Source of the DNA: Pseudofrankia saprophytica
Lineage (GTDB): Bacteria > Actinomycetota > Actinomycetes > Frankiales > Frankiaceae
Direction: 5' to 3'
Length of the DNA: 64,000 nucleotides
NCBI RefSeq assembly: GCF_000235425.2
Contig: NZ_KI912266.1
Location: 3,100 to 67,099 of the forward strand
The notes under the pieces are model-generated. The model was given only the letters and a program-made list of their open reading frames with translations, did not search any database and was not told where the DNA came from. This document shows, piece after piece, positions 18,989-28,259 of the stretch (positions within the stretch are counted from its first letter, which is position 1; every line of letters begins with the position of its first letter). Made by a program: the position numbers and the translations under genes.

Positions 18989-20077
18989 CTACCGCGGACC
19001 GTGGCCGGGTGGGTCACCCGGACCGCCGAGACCCGCCCGGACCGCCCCTGTCGCGCCGGCGCCGGGTGGGCCCGCGGGATGCCCGCCACCACCCAGCGCG
19101 GCCAGCGCGGCGTCCACGATCACGGACCGTACGTCGTCCGCGATGATCGAATGCGGCGGCCAGCCCACCGACGCCTCGAGCGCGTCCTCGGTCTGGAGCC
19201 CGGGCGTCCCGGGCATCGCTAAAGCCCCTGGCATCGTTGAAGCCCCTGGCACCCCGGCGCCGCGGGCGGCTCCCGTGCCGGCCACCCCCCCGGCGGTGGC
19301 GCGCAGCCGGCTGAAGGCGGCGCCCAGAATGCCGCTCTGCACAGCGCCGAGCGCGCAGCGCGCGCGCAGCAACGCGGTAGGGGTCGGGTTCGGTCCGGCC
19401 AAGGCACGGACAACTTCTTCGGAACAGGAGAAGACGTCCTCTTCACCGATCTTGCGATGAAGCACCGACGGATCGTTGACGAACGCGCAGAGAACACTGC
19501 CCGGACCGGCGAGCAGGCCAGCCATCAGCTCGATGATCGTCTCAGGTTGTGGCGGAGACGCTCCCCTGATCAGTTCCACGATTCGGGTGAGTTCCGTCAC
19601 GAAGGGATCGAGTAGAGCATCGAGAATCGTCTCTTTAGACGGGAAGTGGTAGTACAGCGCGGCTTTGGTGAGTCCGAGGCGTTCGGCGATGTCCCGCACG
19701 GAGGTACCGGCGTAGCCACGCTCACCGAACAGGGAGACGGCGGCGTCGAGAATCCTGCCTCGGGTGTCGGTCGCTCGCCCGCTGGCGACGTCGGGCGGCC
19801 GGTCCGCGGGGCTGGTAGGCGCGGCCCGGTCCATCGAGGCGGCCCGGTCTGCCGAGGCAGGCCGATCCGTGGGGGCGGTGCGGTCCGTCGGGTCAGCCCG
19901 GTCCGTAGGGGCGGTGCGGCCGGTCAGCACCGGCCGGAGAGCGCTCCGGACCCCCTGGATCGGCTCCCTGACCTCCCCGACCTTCCCGATCGGCTCCGCC
20001 GATCGGGCGGGAACCCCGGAACCAGCAGGAACTCCGGACGGCGAAGCTCCGCACGCCCGGAGGCCTTCACCAGACAC
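18989..20077 (-). CDS. TetR/AcrR family regulator, divergent from MMPL exporter
   Basis: A 362-residue protein, much longer than the usual ~200. The helix-turn-helix is at residues ~105-150 ([20 protein letters not shown], then [21 protein letters not shown]). Residues 55-95 contain about six 6-residue repeats of the TAPTDR type, and residues 20-33 are encoded by a copy of the dispersed palindromic element. The C-terminal half has a Gly/Ala/Pro insert (around [16 protein letters not shown]) and a GGPGDPPG tail. It is transcribed away from the MMPL gene, with two matching palindromes between them, and so is very likely its repressor. The start could be downstream (Met 82), since the first ~95 residues are not conserved. 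Confidence 0.85.
   Translation of the reverse strand: MSGEGLRACGASPSGVPAGSGVPARSAEPIGKVGEVREPIQGVRSALRPVLTGRTAPTDRADPTDRTAPTDRPASADRAASMDRAAPTSPADRPPDVASGRATDTRGRILDAAVSLFGERGYAGTSVRDIAERLGLTKAALYYHFPSKETILDALLDPFVTELTRIVELIRGASPPQPETIIELMAGLLAGPGSVLCAFVNDPSVLHRKIGEEDVFSCSEEVVRALAGPNPTPTALLRARCALGAVQSGILGAAFSRLRATAGGVAGTGAARGAGVPGASTMPGALAMPGTPGLQTEDALEASVGWPPHSIIADDVRSVIVDAALAALGGGGHPAGPPGAGATGAVRAGLGGPGDPPGHGPR
19979..20019. repeat. dispersed palindromic element, copy 2 (inside TetR gene)
   Basis: Core ATCGGCTCCGCCGAT within CCCGATCGGC-TCC-GCCGATCGGG, preceded by GACCTT and followed by GCGGGAACCCCGG. Same orientation and layout as copies at 11771 and 35584. In frame within the disordered N-terminus. 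Confidence 0.65.
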
Positions 20078-20178
20078 AGGTCCGCCCTCCCGTGTGTGGG
20101 TTGCCCGAGACGCGCTGGCACACGCGCCTCGGCGCCTCCCCGCCTGCTCGAAATAGTGATGTTAGCCTCCCGGCGACC

Positions 20179-20221
20179 TACCGAACGACCGGTAAGCTAC
20201 TGCGTAACCGACCGATCGGTA
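20179..20221. promoter_or_regulatory. two TetR-type operators between TetR and MMPL genes
   Basis: TACCGAACGACCGGTA (20179-20194) and AACCGACCGATCGGTA (20206-20221) share the pattern ACCG-N6-CGGTA, with centres 27 bases apart. They lie in the divergent intergenic region and are good candidates for binding the adjacent TetR protein. Confidence 0.6.
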
Positions 20222-20324
20222 AGGTCCCGCCAAGCGGGCCCGCGCACTGGTGAACTCGCTCAGGACGCACATGGGCGATTACCCAGCGGCATCCACAGCG
20301 ATACCTGTCGATTCGAGGAGAACC

Positions 20325-22580
20325 GTGGCAGCGCTCGCCCGCTGGTGCTTCCGGCACCGCTGGATCGTCCTGATCGCCTGGCTCGTGGCCTTCATCGGTC
20401 TCGGCGGCGCCGCGCGCGCCGTCGGCGACGACTACAAGGACGCCTTCTCCCTGCCAGGCACCGACTCCCAGGCCGCCTATGACCTGCTGGCCAGCGAGTT
20501 CCCGGCGGCATCCGGCGAGACCGCGTCGATCGTGCTGCACGCGCGGTCGGGCACGCTCACCGACCCGGCGCTGCGTACGCCCGCGACGTCGATGCTCGCC
20601 TCCCTGGCGAAACTGCCGCACGTCGCCAGCGTCACCAGTCCTTACGACCCCAAGGGCGCGTCACAGCTCAGCGCCGACGGCCGAACGGCCTTCGCGACCC
20701 TCACGGTCGATGGCCAGGTCACGGACCTGACCGCCGCGGACATCAAGAAGATCGTCGACACGGCGCGTGGCGCCGACGAGGGCTCGTTGCAGGTGGAGGC
20801 GACCGGCAACATCGTCTCGGTCGCCGAACAGCCCGGACAGAGCTACAGCGAGCTGGTCGGCGTCGTCGCCGCGGCGATCATTCTGTTCCTCGCGTTCGGC
20901 TCACTCCTGGCGATGACGCTGCCGTTGATCACGGCGCTGGTCGCGCTCGGTATCGCCAGCAGCATCATCCCGCTGCTGTCGCATGTCTCGACCTTCTCGG
21001 AGGTCAGCCTGACGCTGACCACGCTGATCGGGCTCGGGGTCGGCATCGACTACGCACTGTTCATCGTCAACCGGCACCGGATCGCGCTGCGGGCGGGTAA
21101 GAGCCCCGAGGAGGCCGCGATCAACGCGGTCAACACCTCAGGCCGCGCGGTCCTGTTCGCCGGAGTGACGGTGTGCATCGCCCTGCTCGGCATGTTCGCC
21201 CTCGGCGTCACCTTCCTGTACGGCGTGGCGATCGCCGCAGCCCTCGGCGTGGCCTTCACCATGGCGACCTCGGTCACGTTGCTGCCCGCGCTGCTCGGCT
21301 TCTACGGGCAGAAGGTGCTCAGCCGCAGGGAACGGCGCCGGATCGCCGAGCACGGCCCGGAGCCGGAGCGGCCGAGCGGCTTCTGGTGGCGCTGGTCGAA
21401 GATCGTCGAGGCGAAGCCGAGGAGGCTCGCCGTCCTCGCCGCCGCGCTGATCGTCGTGATCGCGATCCCGTTCTTCTCGCTGCGCCTCGGCTCGTCCGAC
21501 CAGGGCAACGGCGCGGACACGAAGACCTCCAAGCGTGGCTACGACCTGCTCGCCGAGGGCTTCGGTCCCGGTTTCAACGGCCCGTTCCTGATCGCGGCGC
21601 GCACCGGAAGCGAGGCCGACAAGACGACGGTGGCGCGGCTCGTCGACACCCTGGCTGACACTCCTGGCGTCGCGTCCGTCAGCGAGCCGCAGTACAGCCC
21701 CACCGGGAGCGCCGCGACGATCACCCTGTTCCCGACGACCAGCCCGCAGGCCGCCGAGACGTCGAAGCTTCTCGACCGGCTGCGCGACGACGTCGTACCG
21801 AAGGTCGTCGCCGGTTCGGACACCCAGGTCTACATCGGCGGCTCCACGGCGACCGGCGACGACTTCTCCACCGTTCTGCAGAGCAAGCTGCCGCTGTTCA
21901 TCGGGATCGTCGTGATACTCGCGTTCCTGCTGCTGGTGGCGGTGTTCCGCAGCCTGCTGATCCCGCTGACCGCCTCGGTGATGAACCTGTTCGCGGTCGG
22001 CGCCGCGTTCGGCGTGATCGTCTCGATCTTCCAGTGGGGCTGGTTCGGAAGCCTGATCGGGATCAGCGGAGGCCCGGTCGAGGCGTTCATCCCGGTGATC
22101 CTGTTCGCAGTGCTGTTCGGCCTGTCCATGGACTACGAGGTGTTCCTGGTCAGCCGCATGCACGAGGAGTGGAGCGCACGGCGCGACAACCGGCTCGCCG
22201 TCTCCCTCGGCCAGGCCGAGACCGGCCGCGTCATCTCCGCCGCCGGCGCGATCATGACCCTGGTGTTCGCGTCCTTCGTCCTCGGCGACGAGCGCGTCCT
22301 GAAGCTGTTCGGCCTGGGCCTGGCGATGGCGGTCCTCATCGACGCCTTCGTGATCCGCACCGTGCTGGTCCCCGCCCTGATGCACATCTTCGGCAAGGCC
22401 AACTGGTGGCTGCCCCGCGCCCTCGACCGGCGACTCCCCCACCTGTCCGTCGAGCCCACCGCCGACGAGCTGGAAGGAATCGTGCCGGAAGCGGCCACGG
22501 CTCAGGCCAACAACTCCACGATCCCCGGCCAGTCGACGGGCCCGCGAGCCTCCTTCGACAAGTCCTCTGGCCGGCACTGA
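20325..22580 (+). CDS. MMPL family RND transporter
   Basis: A 751-residue proton-driven RND exporter of the MMPL (MmpL/YdfJ-like) family with two repeats of six membrane helices. Family signatures: ALARWCFRHRWIVLIAWLVAF at TM1, LGVGIDYALFIVNRHR in the first repeat, and FGLSMDYEVFLVSRMHEEW in the second, containing the Asp-Tyr pairs used for proton relay. GTG 20325 is chosen because GAGGAG immediately precedes it. GTG 20250 would add a 25-residue non-conserved leader. Probably exports lipids, peptides or drugs under control of the divergent TetR protein. A strong terminator follows at 22716. Confidence 0.92.
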   Translation: MAALARWCFRHRWIVLIAWLVAFIGLGGAARAVGDDYKDAFSLPGTDSQAAYDLLASEFPAASGETASIVLHARSGTLTDPALRTPATSMLASLAKLPHVASVTSPYDPKGASQLSADGRTAFATLTVDGQVTDLTAADIKKIVDTARGADEGSLQVEATGNIVSVAEQPGQSYSELVGVVAAAIILFLAFGSLLAMTLPLITALVALGIASSIIPLLSHVSTFSEVSLTLTTLIGLGVGIDYALFIVNRHRIALRAGKSPEEAAINAVNTSGRAVLFAGVTVCIALLGMFALGVTFLYGVAIAAALGVAFTMATSVTLLPALLGFYGQKVLSRRERRRIAEHGPEPERPSGFWWRWSKIVEAKPRRLAVLAAALIVVIAIPFFSLRLGSSDQGNGADTKTSKRGYDLLAEGFGPGFNGPFLIAARTGSEADKTTVARLVDTLADTPGVASVSEPQYSPTGSAATITLFPTTSPQAAETSKLLDRLRDDVVPKVVAGSDTQVYIGGSTATGDDFSTVLQSKLPLFIGIVVILAFLLLVAVFRSLLIPLTASVMNLFAVGAAFGVIVSIFQWGWFGSLIGISGGPVEAFIPVILFAVLFGLSMDYEVFLVSRMHEEWSARRDNRLAVSLGQAETGRVISAAGAIMTLVFASFVLGDERVLKLFGLGLAMAVLIDAFVIRTVLVPALMHIFGKANWWLPRALDRRLPHLSVEPTADELEGIVPEAATAQANNSTIPGQSTGPRASFDKSSGRH

Positions 22581-22634
22581 CCCGTCGCCACTGGTAACCG
22601 CCGCCGTCAACCGGCCGCCGGCGTCGAGGTCGAC

Positions 22635-22676
22635 ACCGGCACCGGCACCGGCGACCAGCGACCAGCGACCAGCGAC
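22635..22676. repeat. short tandem repeats after MMPL gene
   Basis: Three ACCGGC hexamers followed by three GACCAGC heptamers, 55 bases past the MMPL stop. Confidence 0.7.
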
Positions 22677-22715
22677 GATCATCGGCGCAACTACTACCGG
22701 CCCGACGACCACCGA

Positions 22716-22759
22716 CACCGCCTGCCCCAGCACGGTCTGGGGCAGGCGGTGCCCTTTTC
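22716..22759 (+). terminator. rho-independent terminator of the MMPL gene
   Basis: Perfect 15-bp stem CACCGCCTGCCCCAG / CTGGGGCAGGCGGTG with a CACGGT loop, followed by CCCTTTTCT. The clearest intrinsic terminator in the window. Confidence 0.9.
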
Positions 22760-22785
22760 TGACGGAGTCGGCCCTACCTGACGGG

Positions 22786-22850
22786 GCGGTACTCGGTGAT
22801 CAGGTGGTACTCGGTGATCGGGCGGTAACCGGCGATCAGGTGGTGCTCAC
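22786..22850. repeat. 18-bp tandem repeat (3.5 copies)
   Basis: Units GCGGTACTCGGTGATCAG (22786-22803), GTGGTACTCGGTGATCGG, GCGGTAACCGGCGATCAG and a decayed fourth. They lie between the MMPL terminator and the HNH gene. No reading frame is supported across 22760-23053. Confidence 0.8.
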
Positions 22851-23053
22851 AGAGGTGGGCAGGGCGATCGAAGTGGTCGGTCGAGCGGGCGCGAGGCGAA
22901 ACAGGTCGGAGGTTTCCGCGACGTGACGGCCCCCCAAGAGGCGTCCCGGTGCGCGACGCCGTCATGGCCAGTTGGCCAGCCTGCCGCCCACCTGGCATTC
23001 GCCTGCCACTCACCCTGCCACCGGCGGACCATCATGATCGTCTGGACAGGACG

Positions 23054-24703
23054 TCAGAAGGGGCAAGGCTCATGGGCCGGGGTGTGGCGCCTCGGGCTCA
23101 TCAACTCGGGATCGGGTTCGGCGCCGACCATGGCTGCGGCTTGGATTGTGACTGTGGACCCAGTGTCCCGGTCCTCGCCCGAGGGGACACCCTCGCCGTC
23201 GTTGGTGTTGGTGTCGTTGCGATAGGCGCGGGCGTCGGGACTGGTCCAGACGAACACTCCCGGTCGGGGCTGGTCGAGCTTCCACCCGCCTTCGCCCTTG
23301 AGTCGGTGATGATGGCGGCACGCGGCGCCGAGGTTGTCGAAGGCGGTGCGGCCGCCGTGAGCCCAGGGCACGGTGTGATCAAGGTCGGCGCTCACCGCGG
23401 GAACCGCACAGCCCGGGAACGTGCAGCGCTGATCGCGATACCGAATGAGCCGAGCCAGGTCCGGGGCCGGAACCCGGCGATGCCCAAGGTCCAGGACAGT
23501 GCCGGTAACCGGGTCGGTGAGCACGCGGCGCCAGCGGGCATCCGCAGCCAGCGCCCGCCCGACACCGGCCGGGATCGGCCCATAACCGACCAACTCCGCC
23601 GGATCATCATCCAGACCCGCCAGCGTGCCGACCGAAGCGATCACCTGGATCTCGGTCGTCACATACTCACGCCGGTTACCCAGCAGCAACGCCGCGAGCA
23701 CGTCAGCACGAACAGCCGCGACGGGCCGACCATCACCGCCGGCGCGGGCGCTCCTCGCGAGCCGATCGATCCGATCACAGATCGCCCGGACGTCCTCGGC
23801 CGCCAGCGTCGCCGACAGCCGCGCCATCCCGTCCTCCAACGGCTCCACCGTCACGTCCCGCTCCGCGTGCGCCTCCCGCCACCGCCGCCCCGCCCCCGCC
23901 GGGTCAAGCCGCAACATGAGCCGCCGCGCCTTACGCCGCCACAACGCCGGCGAGCCAAGTCTCCGCCCCGCGAGCATCCGCGCCTCAGCCACAGCACGCC
24001 GCTCCTCGGTCAGGTACTCGGTCACCTCGAACAGCGCGAGCAACCGCCGCCAGTCCAACTCCCCCACCACCAGCGCATCCACCGCGGCGGGCAGCTTCTC
24101 GACCAGATCCCACGCCCGCGCGAGCCGGTTGGAGACAGCCCGGGGCGACTCCGCCAACTCCGGAGCGACCCGATCCGCCAGAAACTCCGAATAAGGATCA
24201 CCCGGCTCATCGACGTCGTTGACCGTCGGAGCCGACGGATGCAACTGCGCCAACCGGACCTGCGCCCGCACCGTCAACCCCGCCAACCGCGCCGCCTGCC
24301 GCCCCATCAACAACACGACCAGCTCGAGCGCCTCCTCCTTCGAACAGGTCGCCAACTCCGCCAACGTCTCGTCGAACACCGCGTCGACGGCAGCGAACCG
24401 CGCCACCAGCTTCGTGACGGCCCCGCCGCTCACCTGGTCGTCCCGAGCGGCCACCCCTCGACCGCCGGAGTCGACACCACCCAGGGCGGCCGCCGAACCG
24501 GCCGCCGCGACCGGGCCACCGGCCACGACCGAGTCGCCGGATGTGTCCAGACAAGCCGGCGCCCGGGCACCGGAACGAGACCGCCCAGCATCAGCCACAT
24601 CGGGCGGCGCGGCCTGGGACGACGGGACAGTGTCGTCCTGAATCTGGTCACCATACGTATCGAACACGGGTTCGACGATAAACCGAGGTGCCGATTTCGT
24701 CAA
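23054..24703 (-). CDS. DUF222/HNH endonuclease domain protein (13E12-repeat type)
   Basis: A protein of about 549 residues of the actinobacterial DUF222-HNH family, often present in many copies per genome. The central region has the DUF222 pattern (VDALVVGELDWRRLLALFEVT, RRKARRLMLRLDPAG). The C-terminal HNH module (about 440-490) shows RCTFPGCAVPAVSADLDH, the TVPWAHGG turn, and CRHHHRLK, i.e. zinc-site cysteine/histidine and the catalytic His. The N-terminal ~70 residues are Gly/Ala-rich. Start: TTG 24703 or GTG 24667, and neither has a good ribosome site. The biological role of the family is not settled (intein/intron-like nuclease or phage-related). It stands alone. Confidence 0.88.
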   Translation of the reverse strand: MTKSAPRFIVEPVFDTYGDQIQDDTVPSSQAAPPDVADAGRSRSGARAPACLDTSGDSVVAGGPVAAAGSAAALGGVDSGGRGVAARDDQVSGGAVTKLVARFAAVDAVFDETLAELATCSKEEALELVVLLMGRQAARLAGLTVRAQVRLAQLHPSAPTVNDVDEPGDPYSEFLADRVAPELAESPRAVSNRLARAWDLVEKLPAAVDALVVGELDWRRLLALFEVTEYLTEERRAVAEARMLAGRRLGSPALWRRKARRLMLRLDPAGAGRRWREAHAERDVTVEPLEDGMARLSATLAAEDVRAICDRIDRLARSARAGGDGRPVAAVRADVLAALLLGNRREYVTTEIQVIASVGTLAGLDDDPAELVGYGPIPAGVGRALAADARWRRVLTDPVTGTVLDLGHRRVPAPDLARLIRYRDQRCTFPGCAVPAVSADLDHTVPWAHGGRTAFDNLGAACRHHHRLKGEGGWKLDQPRPGVFVWTSPDARAYRNDTNTNDGEGVPSGEDRDTGSTVTIQAAAMVGAEPDPELMSPRRHTPAHEPCPF

Positions 24704-25045
24704 ACATGGCCGAGAACAACGACCGCCATCAGGAAATTGCAGAGGACAACAGCGGGAGGATCTCGGATCAATGCAATTTAGAGACAGCTCGACTCTAGAA
24801 GAATGTGATCAAAATAGCAGGTCAGCACATACAGAAAGCCCGGCAGCCGGCAGAAAGAACACCCAAGTCGGCTTTATCTCGCCGGCGCTCCATAGCCCAC
24901 CGCTACACCTGCAACGCGACCCGACCGGACCATGGGCCGGCGATCCCGGGTGTCCGCGGGTCATACGGGAACGCTGATCACCAGCGAGGCCTGCAACCAC
25001 GGGCAGGAACCAACGGCTGCTAGCGGAATCAGCCGGCGCCGCGGT
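24704..25045. other. 342-bp AT-richer intergenic region
   Basis: Between the start of the HNH gene and the end of the aminotransferase gene. Composition is clearly lower in GC around 24710-24870, consistent with a promoter for the HNH gene. No repeats, RNA or reading frame recognised. Confidence 0.4.
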
Positions 25046-26389
25046 TCAGGTGCCGGTGACGTAACCGTCGGCGATGGTCAGGGCCTCGTCGAGGATCGCC
25101 AAGCCCTCACGAAGCTCGTCCACCGTGATCGTGCACGGTGGGACGACATGGACGCGGTTGAAGTGGGTGAACGGCCAGAGGCCGCGTTCCTTGCAGGCCG
25201 CGGCGATGGCGCCCATGGGGGCGGCGTCGGGGCCGGCGGCGTTGAACGGGACGAGCGGTTCCCGGGTCTCCCGGTCGCGGACGAGCTCTATAGCCCAGAA
25301 GACGCCGAGACCCCGGACCTCGCCGATGCTCGGATGGTTCGCGGCGAGTTTCGCGAGCTCCGGGCCGATGATGTCCGTTCCGAGCGTCCGGGCGTGCTCG
25401 AGGATGTCTTCCTCCTCGAACGCCCGGATCGAGCCGACGGCGGCGGCGCAGGCCAGCGGGTGGCCGGAGTAGGTGAGGCCGCCGGGGTAGGAACGGGTCG
25501 CGAACGCGTCGGCGACGCGCGGACCCATGATCACACCGCCCAGCGGGATATAGCCGGAGTTGACACCCTTGGCGAAACAGATCAGGTCGGGGACGACGCC
25601 CCAGTGGTCGACGGCGAACCATTCACCGCAACGGCCGAAGCCGGACATGACCTCGTCGAGAATCAGCAAGATGCCGTGCTGGTCGCACAGCTCGCGCACG
25701 CCGGCCAGATAGCCGTCCGGCGGGACGAGGATGCCGTTGGTGCCGACGACCGTCTCCAGCAGCACGGCGGCGATCGTCGACGGGCCTTCCATGGCGATCA
25801 CGTCCGCGAGGTGCGCGAGGGCGCGTTCGCCTTCCTGCTCGACGCTCTCGGCGTAGAACGGCGACCGGTACGGGTAGGGGCCGAAGAAGTGGACGACGCC
25901 GGGGATGCCCGGCTCGCTGGCCCAGCGGCGTGGTTCGCCGGTCAGCACGATCGAACCGCCGGTGGCGCCATGGTAGGACCGGTAGGTCGTCAGGATCTTG
26001 TGCCGGCCGGTCACGAGGCGGGCCATGCGGACGGCGTTCTCGGTCGCCTCGGCGCCGCCGTTGGTGAAGAAGACCTTGTCAAGGTCGCCGGGCGCATGCG
26101 ACGCGATGAGCCGGGCCGCCTCGGAGCGGGCCTCGTTCGCGTGGAACGGGGCGATGGTCGTCAGTTTCTGGGCCTGCTCGACGATGGCCGCGATGACCTT
26201 GGGGTGTTGGTGGCCGATGTTGGCGTTCACCAGCTGGGAGGAGAAGTCCAGGTAACGCTTGCCGGACTCGTCCCAGAACGAACTGCCCTCGGCGCGGTTG
26301 ACCACCAGTGGGGTGAGGGCCGCCTGTGCCGACCACGAGTGAAAGACGTGCTTGCGGTCGTCCTCATACGTCTTGCTGTTCGTCCCCAT
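25046..26389 (-). CDS. class-III aminotransferase, probable beta-alanine/omega-amino acid transaminase
   Basis: A 447-residue PLP enzyme of the ornithine/omega-transaminase fold. It would convert beta-alanine (or beta-aminoisobutyrate) to malonate semialdehyde (or methylmalonate semialdehyde). Motifs: FFTNGGAEATENAVRMAR (cofactor phosphate), SYHGATGGS, ILDEVMSGFGRCGEWFA with Asp245, and LICFAKGVNSGYIPLGG with Schiff-base Lys274. ATG 26389 follows GAGGAGG. Substrate assignment rests on its location at the end of a pyrimidine-catabolism cluster with dihydropyrimidinase, beta-ureidopropionase and an mmsA homologue. On sequence alone other omega-amino acids are possible. It lies 394 bases after the SBP gene. 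Confidence 0.85.
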   Translation of the reverse strand: MGTNSKTYEDDRKHVFHSWSAQAALTPLVVNRAEGSSFWDESGKRYLDFSSQLVNANIGHQHPKVIAAIVEQAQKLTTIAPFHANEARSEAARLIASHAPGDLDKVFFTNGGAEATENAVRMARLVTGRHKILTTYRSYHGATGGSIVLTGEPRRWASEPGIPGVVHFFGPYPYRSPFYAESVEQEGERALAHLADVIAMEGPSTIAAVLLETVVGTNGILVPPDGYLAGVRELCDQHGILLILDEVMSGFGRCGEWFAVDHWGVVPDLICFAKGVNSGYIPLGGVIMGPRVADAFATRSYPGGLTYSGHPLACAAAVGSIRAFEEEDILEHARTLGTDIIGPELAKLAANHPSIGEVRGLGVFWAIELVRDRETREPLVPFNAAGPDAAPMGAIAAACKERGLWPFTHFNRVHVVPPCTITVDELREGLAILDEALTIADGYVTGT

Positions 26390-26439
26390 GGAACCCGCTG
26401 CCTCCTCGCCGCCAGGGCTTGTCACTACGCTGCCGCGCT

Positions 26440-26580
26440 GCTGCGCCGCCGTGTCGCCCGCGCCGCCGGGCAAGCCCGGCCGGCCGTGCCGCCGTGCCTC
26501 CGCGCGCCGCCGTCCGTGCCGCCACGCGCCGCCGTGCCGCCCGCGCCGTCCGCGCCGCCACGCGCCCCCGCGCGGCCGGC
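26440..26580. repeat. GCC-rich imperfect repeat between SBP and aminotransferase genes
   Basis: About 140 bases of imperfect CCGCCRTGC/CGCGCCGCC-like units just upstream of the aminotransferase gene. No support for translation. Confidence 0.55.
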
Positions 26581-26690
26581 TCCCGACCGGCTGCTCCTCA
26601 GGAAACACCGAGGCGGTGCCTGGACGCGAGCAAACACCAGGCCGGCTCGCCCGCGGCGCGGGTGGGGTACGCGCCGCGGGACGAGCCGGT

Positions 26691-26785
26691 GGATCAGTTG
26701 GTTACTCGACCTAGTTGGCTGGTTACTCGACTCGGTCGGCTAGTCGATCTAGTTGGCTAGTCGATCTGGTTGGCTGCTCGGTCTC
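26691..26785. repeat. 17-bp tandem repeat adjoining the SBP stop codon
   Basis: On the plus strand, units of AGTCGATCTAGTTGGCT and relatives (17-21 bases, about five copies) run up to the TGA stop (26784-26786) of the leftward SBP gene. Confidence 0.8.
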
Positions 26786-27938
26786 AGACGCCGCCGGCTT
26801 CCAGCGTGACGGTCGCCGGCTTGAAGCCGCTGCCGGTGACGTCGACGCCCTCGCCCTTAAGGTCGGCGAGTGCCTTGGTGACGTAGTCGTTCGTGTAGGC
26901 GAGTCCCTCGGGGTCGCCCTTCAGGACGGTGTCACCGTCGGCGTTCTTGGTGCCCTTGGCGATGGTGACGGTCTGGTCCCACTTCGCCTTGTCGATGAGG
27001 CCGATGCCGTTCGGCGACGGCCAGATCAGCTTGTTGATCTCGTTGACCTGCCAGAGCTGGTGGCTCTTGCCGAGCTTCGAGCCGGCGGCGACGACCAGGT
27101 CGCGGCAGTCCTCCGGGTTGTCGCGGCAGTAGATCCAGCCCTTGATCGACGCCTCGACGAACTTCGTCGACGTGTCCTGGTAGGCCTTGTCGCTCTGCAG
27201 TTTGTCGGTGTTCGCCCAGATGGCATCCTGCAGCATCGCGGTGCCGACGTCGTTCCAGTTCATGGTGTTGAAGTCACTCGGCTGGTAGAGCTTGCCGGTC
27301 GCCGGGTTCGTCGCCTCGAGTACCTGGGCGTACTCGTTGTAGCTCATCGCCTGGGCGGCGTCGATGTCGCCGGACAGCAGACCCTTCATGTCGAACTGCT
27401 GCTGGACCAGCGTGATGTCCTTGGACGGGTCGACATTGGCCTTGGTCATCCCGGCGAACAGCTCGTACTCGTTGCCGAAGCCCCAGTCGCCGACCTTCTT
27501 GCCCTTGAGATCGGCCGGGGTGGTGATGTTCTTGTCCTTGAAGCTGACCTGCAGCGTGCCGGACCGCTGGAAGATCTGCGCGATGTCGGTGATCGCCGCG
27601 CCCTGCTCGCGCGACGCCAGCGCCTTCGGCACCCAGGCGATCGCGAAGTCGGCCTTGCCCTGGGCGAGCACCGTCTGCGGGACGATGTCGGTGCCGCCCT
27701 CGAGAATGGTGACGTCGAGGCCGGCGTCCTTGAAGTAGCCCTTCTCCTTCGCCGCGATGTAGCCGGCGAACTGCGCCTGGGTGAACCACTGCAGCTGCAG
27801 CTTCACCGGCGTGAGCCCGGCGGCGCTGCTGCTGCCATCGCTCGGCGTGGTCGAATCGTCGTCACTCGAGCTACACGCCGCCAGTGCCAGCGTGACAGCG
27901 AGTGCCGCCGCCAGCCCTCCGGCCAAACGTCGTTTCAT
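26784..27938 (-). CDS. ABC transporter substrate-binding lipoprotein, NMT1/THI5-like
   Basis: A 384-residue periplasmic-type binding protein anchored as a lipoprotein: signal MKRRLAGGLAAALAVTLALA with lipobox LAAC (Cys22) and a Ser/Asp linker. The NMT1/THI5 (SsuA-like) fold is recognisable: LQLQWFTQAQFAGYIAAKEK, GYFKDAGLDVTILEGG, DFAIAWVPKALASREQG, and DLKGKKVGDWGFGNEYEL. The family binds pyrimidine-like thiamine precursors, alkanesulfonates or similar molecules. Location with two permeases, an ATPase and pyrimidine-degrading enzymes suggests a pyrimidine, hydantoin or N-carbamoyl compound as ligand (inference). GGTGGAGGGG precedes ATG 27938. It is 314 bases after the permease gene and separated from it by tandem repeats. 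Confidence 0.9.
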   Translation of the reverse strand: MKRRLAGGLAAALAVTLALAACSSSDDDSTTPSDGSSSAAGLTPVKLQLQWFTQAQFAGYIAAKEKGYFKDAGLDVTILEGGTDIVPQTVLAQGKADFAIAWVPKALASREQGAAITDIAQIFQRSGTLQVSFKDKNITTPADLKGKKVGDWGFGNEYELFAGMTKANVDPSKDITLVQQQFDMKGLLSGDIDAAQAMSYNEYAQVLEATNPATGKLYQPSDFNTMNWNDVGTAMLQDAIWANTDKLQSDKAYQDTSTKFVEASIKGWIYCRDNPEDCRDLVVAAGSKLGKSHQLWQVNEINKLIWPSPNGIGLIDKAKWDQTVTIAKGTKNADGDTVLKGDPEGLAYTNDYVTKALADLKGEGVDVTGSGFKPATVTLEAGGV

Positions 27939-28152
27939 GTCCCCTCCACCTGCTTGGGCCGTCGCGGAACCGGGAACGACGCCCAGGCCCCTCTCGTCTG
28001 GTCGTCCGGACTCCGGAGTCCGTGATGTTCGTCAGCGGGCCGCACCGCCCGCGCCTCGCCTCGGATCCACCGGGCCACGCCGCCCGCCGACGAACCGGAT
28101 GTCCACGGGCCGCGCCGCCCGCCTGGCGGCCCGGTTCGCCGCTCACCTGCCG

Positions 28153-28259
28153 CCTACGTATTGGTAAGGCCTCAGTACTGGTTAGCCTCAGTACTGGTTG
28201 GCCTATGTGTTGGTTGGCCTACCTACTTTGGTTGGCCCGTGCGTTGGTTGGCTTACGTC
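28153..28259. repeat. 16-bp tandem repeat running into a permease stop codon (6.5 copies)
   Basis: On the plus strand: units CCTACGTATTGGTAAGG, CCTCAGTACTGGTTAG, CCTCAGTACTGGTTGG, CCTATGTGTTGGTTGG, CCTACCTACTTTGGTTGG, CCCGTGCGTTGGTTGG, then CTTACGTCCC. The last partial unit contains the TAA stop (28253-28255) of the leftward permease gene. Confidence 0.85.

Noticed and set aside
26440-26640. Arg/Ala repeat protein encoded by the GCC-rich repeat
   Set aside because: All frames are open simply because the repeat is GC-only. There is no conserved start or family. The aminotransferase has a good ribosome site at 26389.
28153-28259. CRISPR-like array
   Set aside because: Units are contiguous 16-18 bp repeats without spacers. 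The same holds for all other arrays here.
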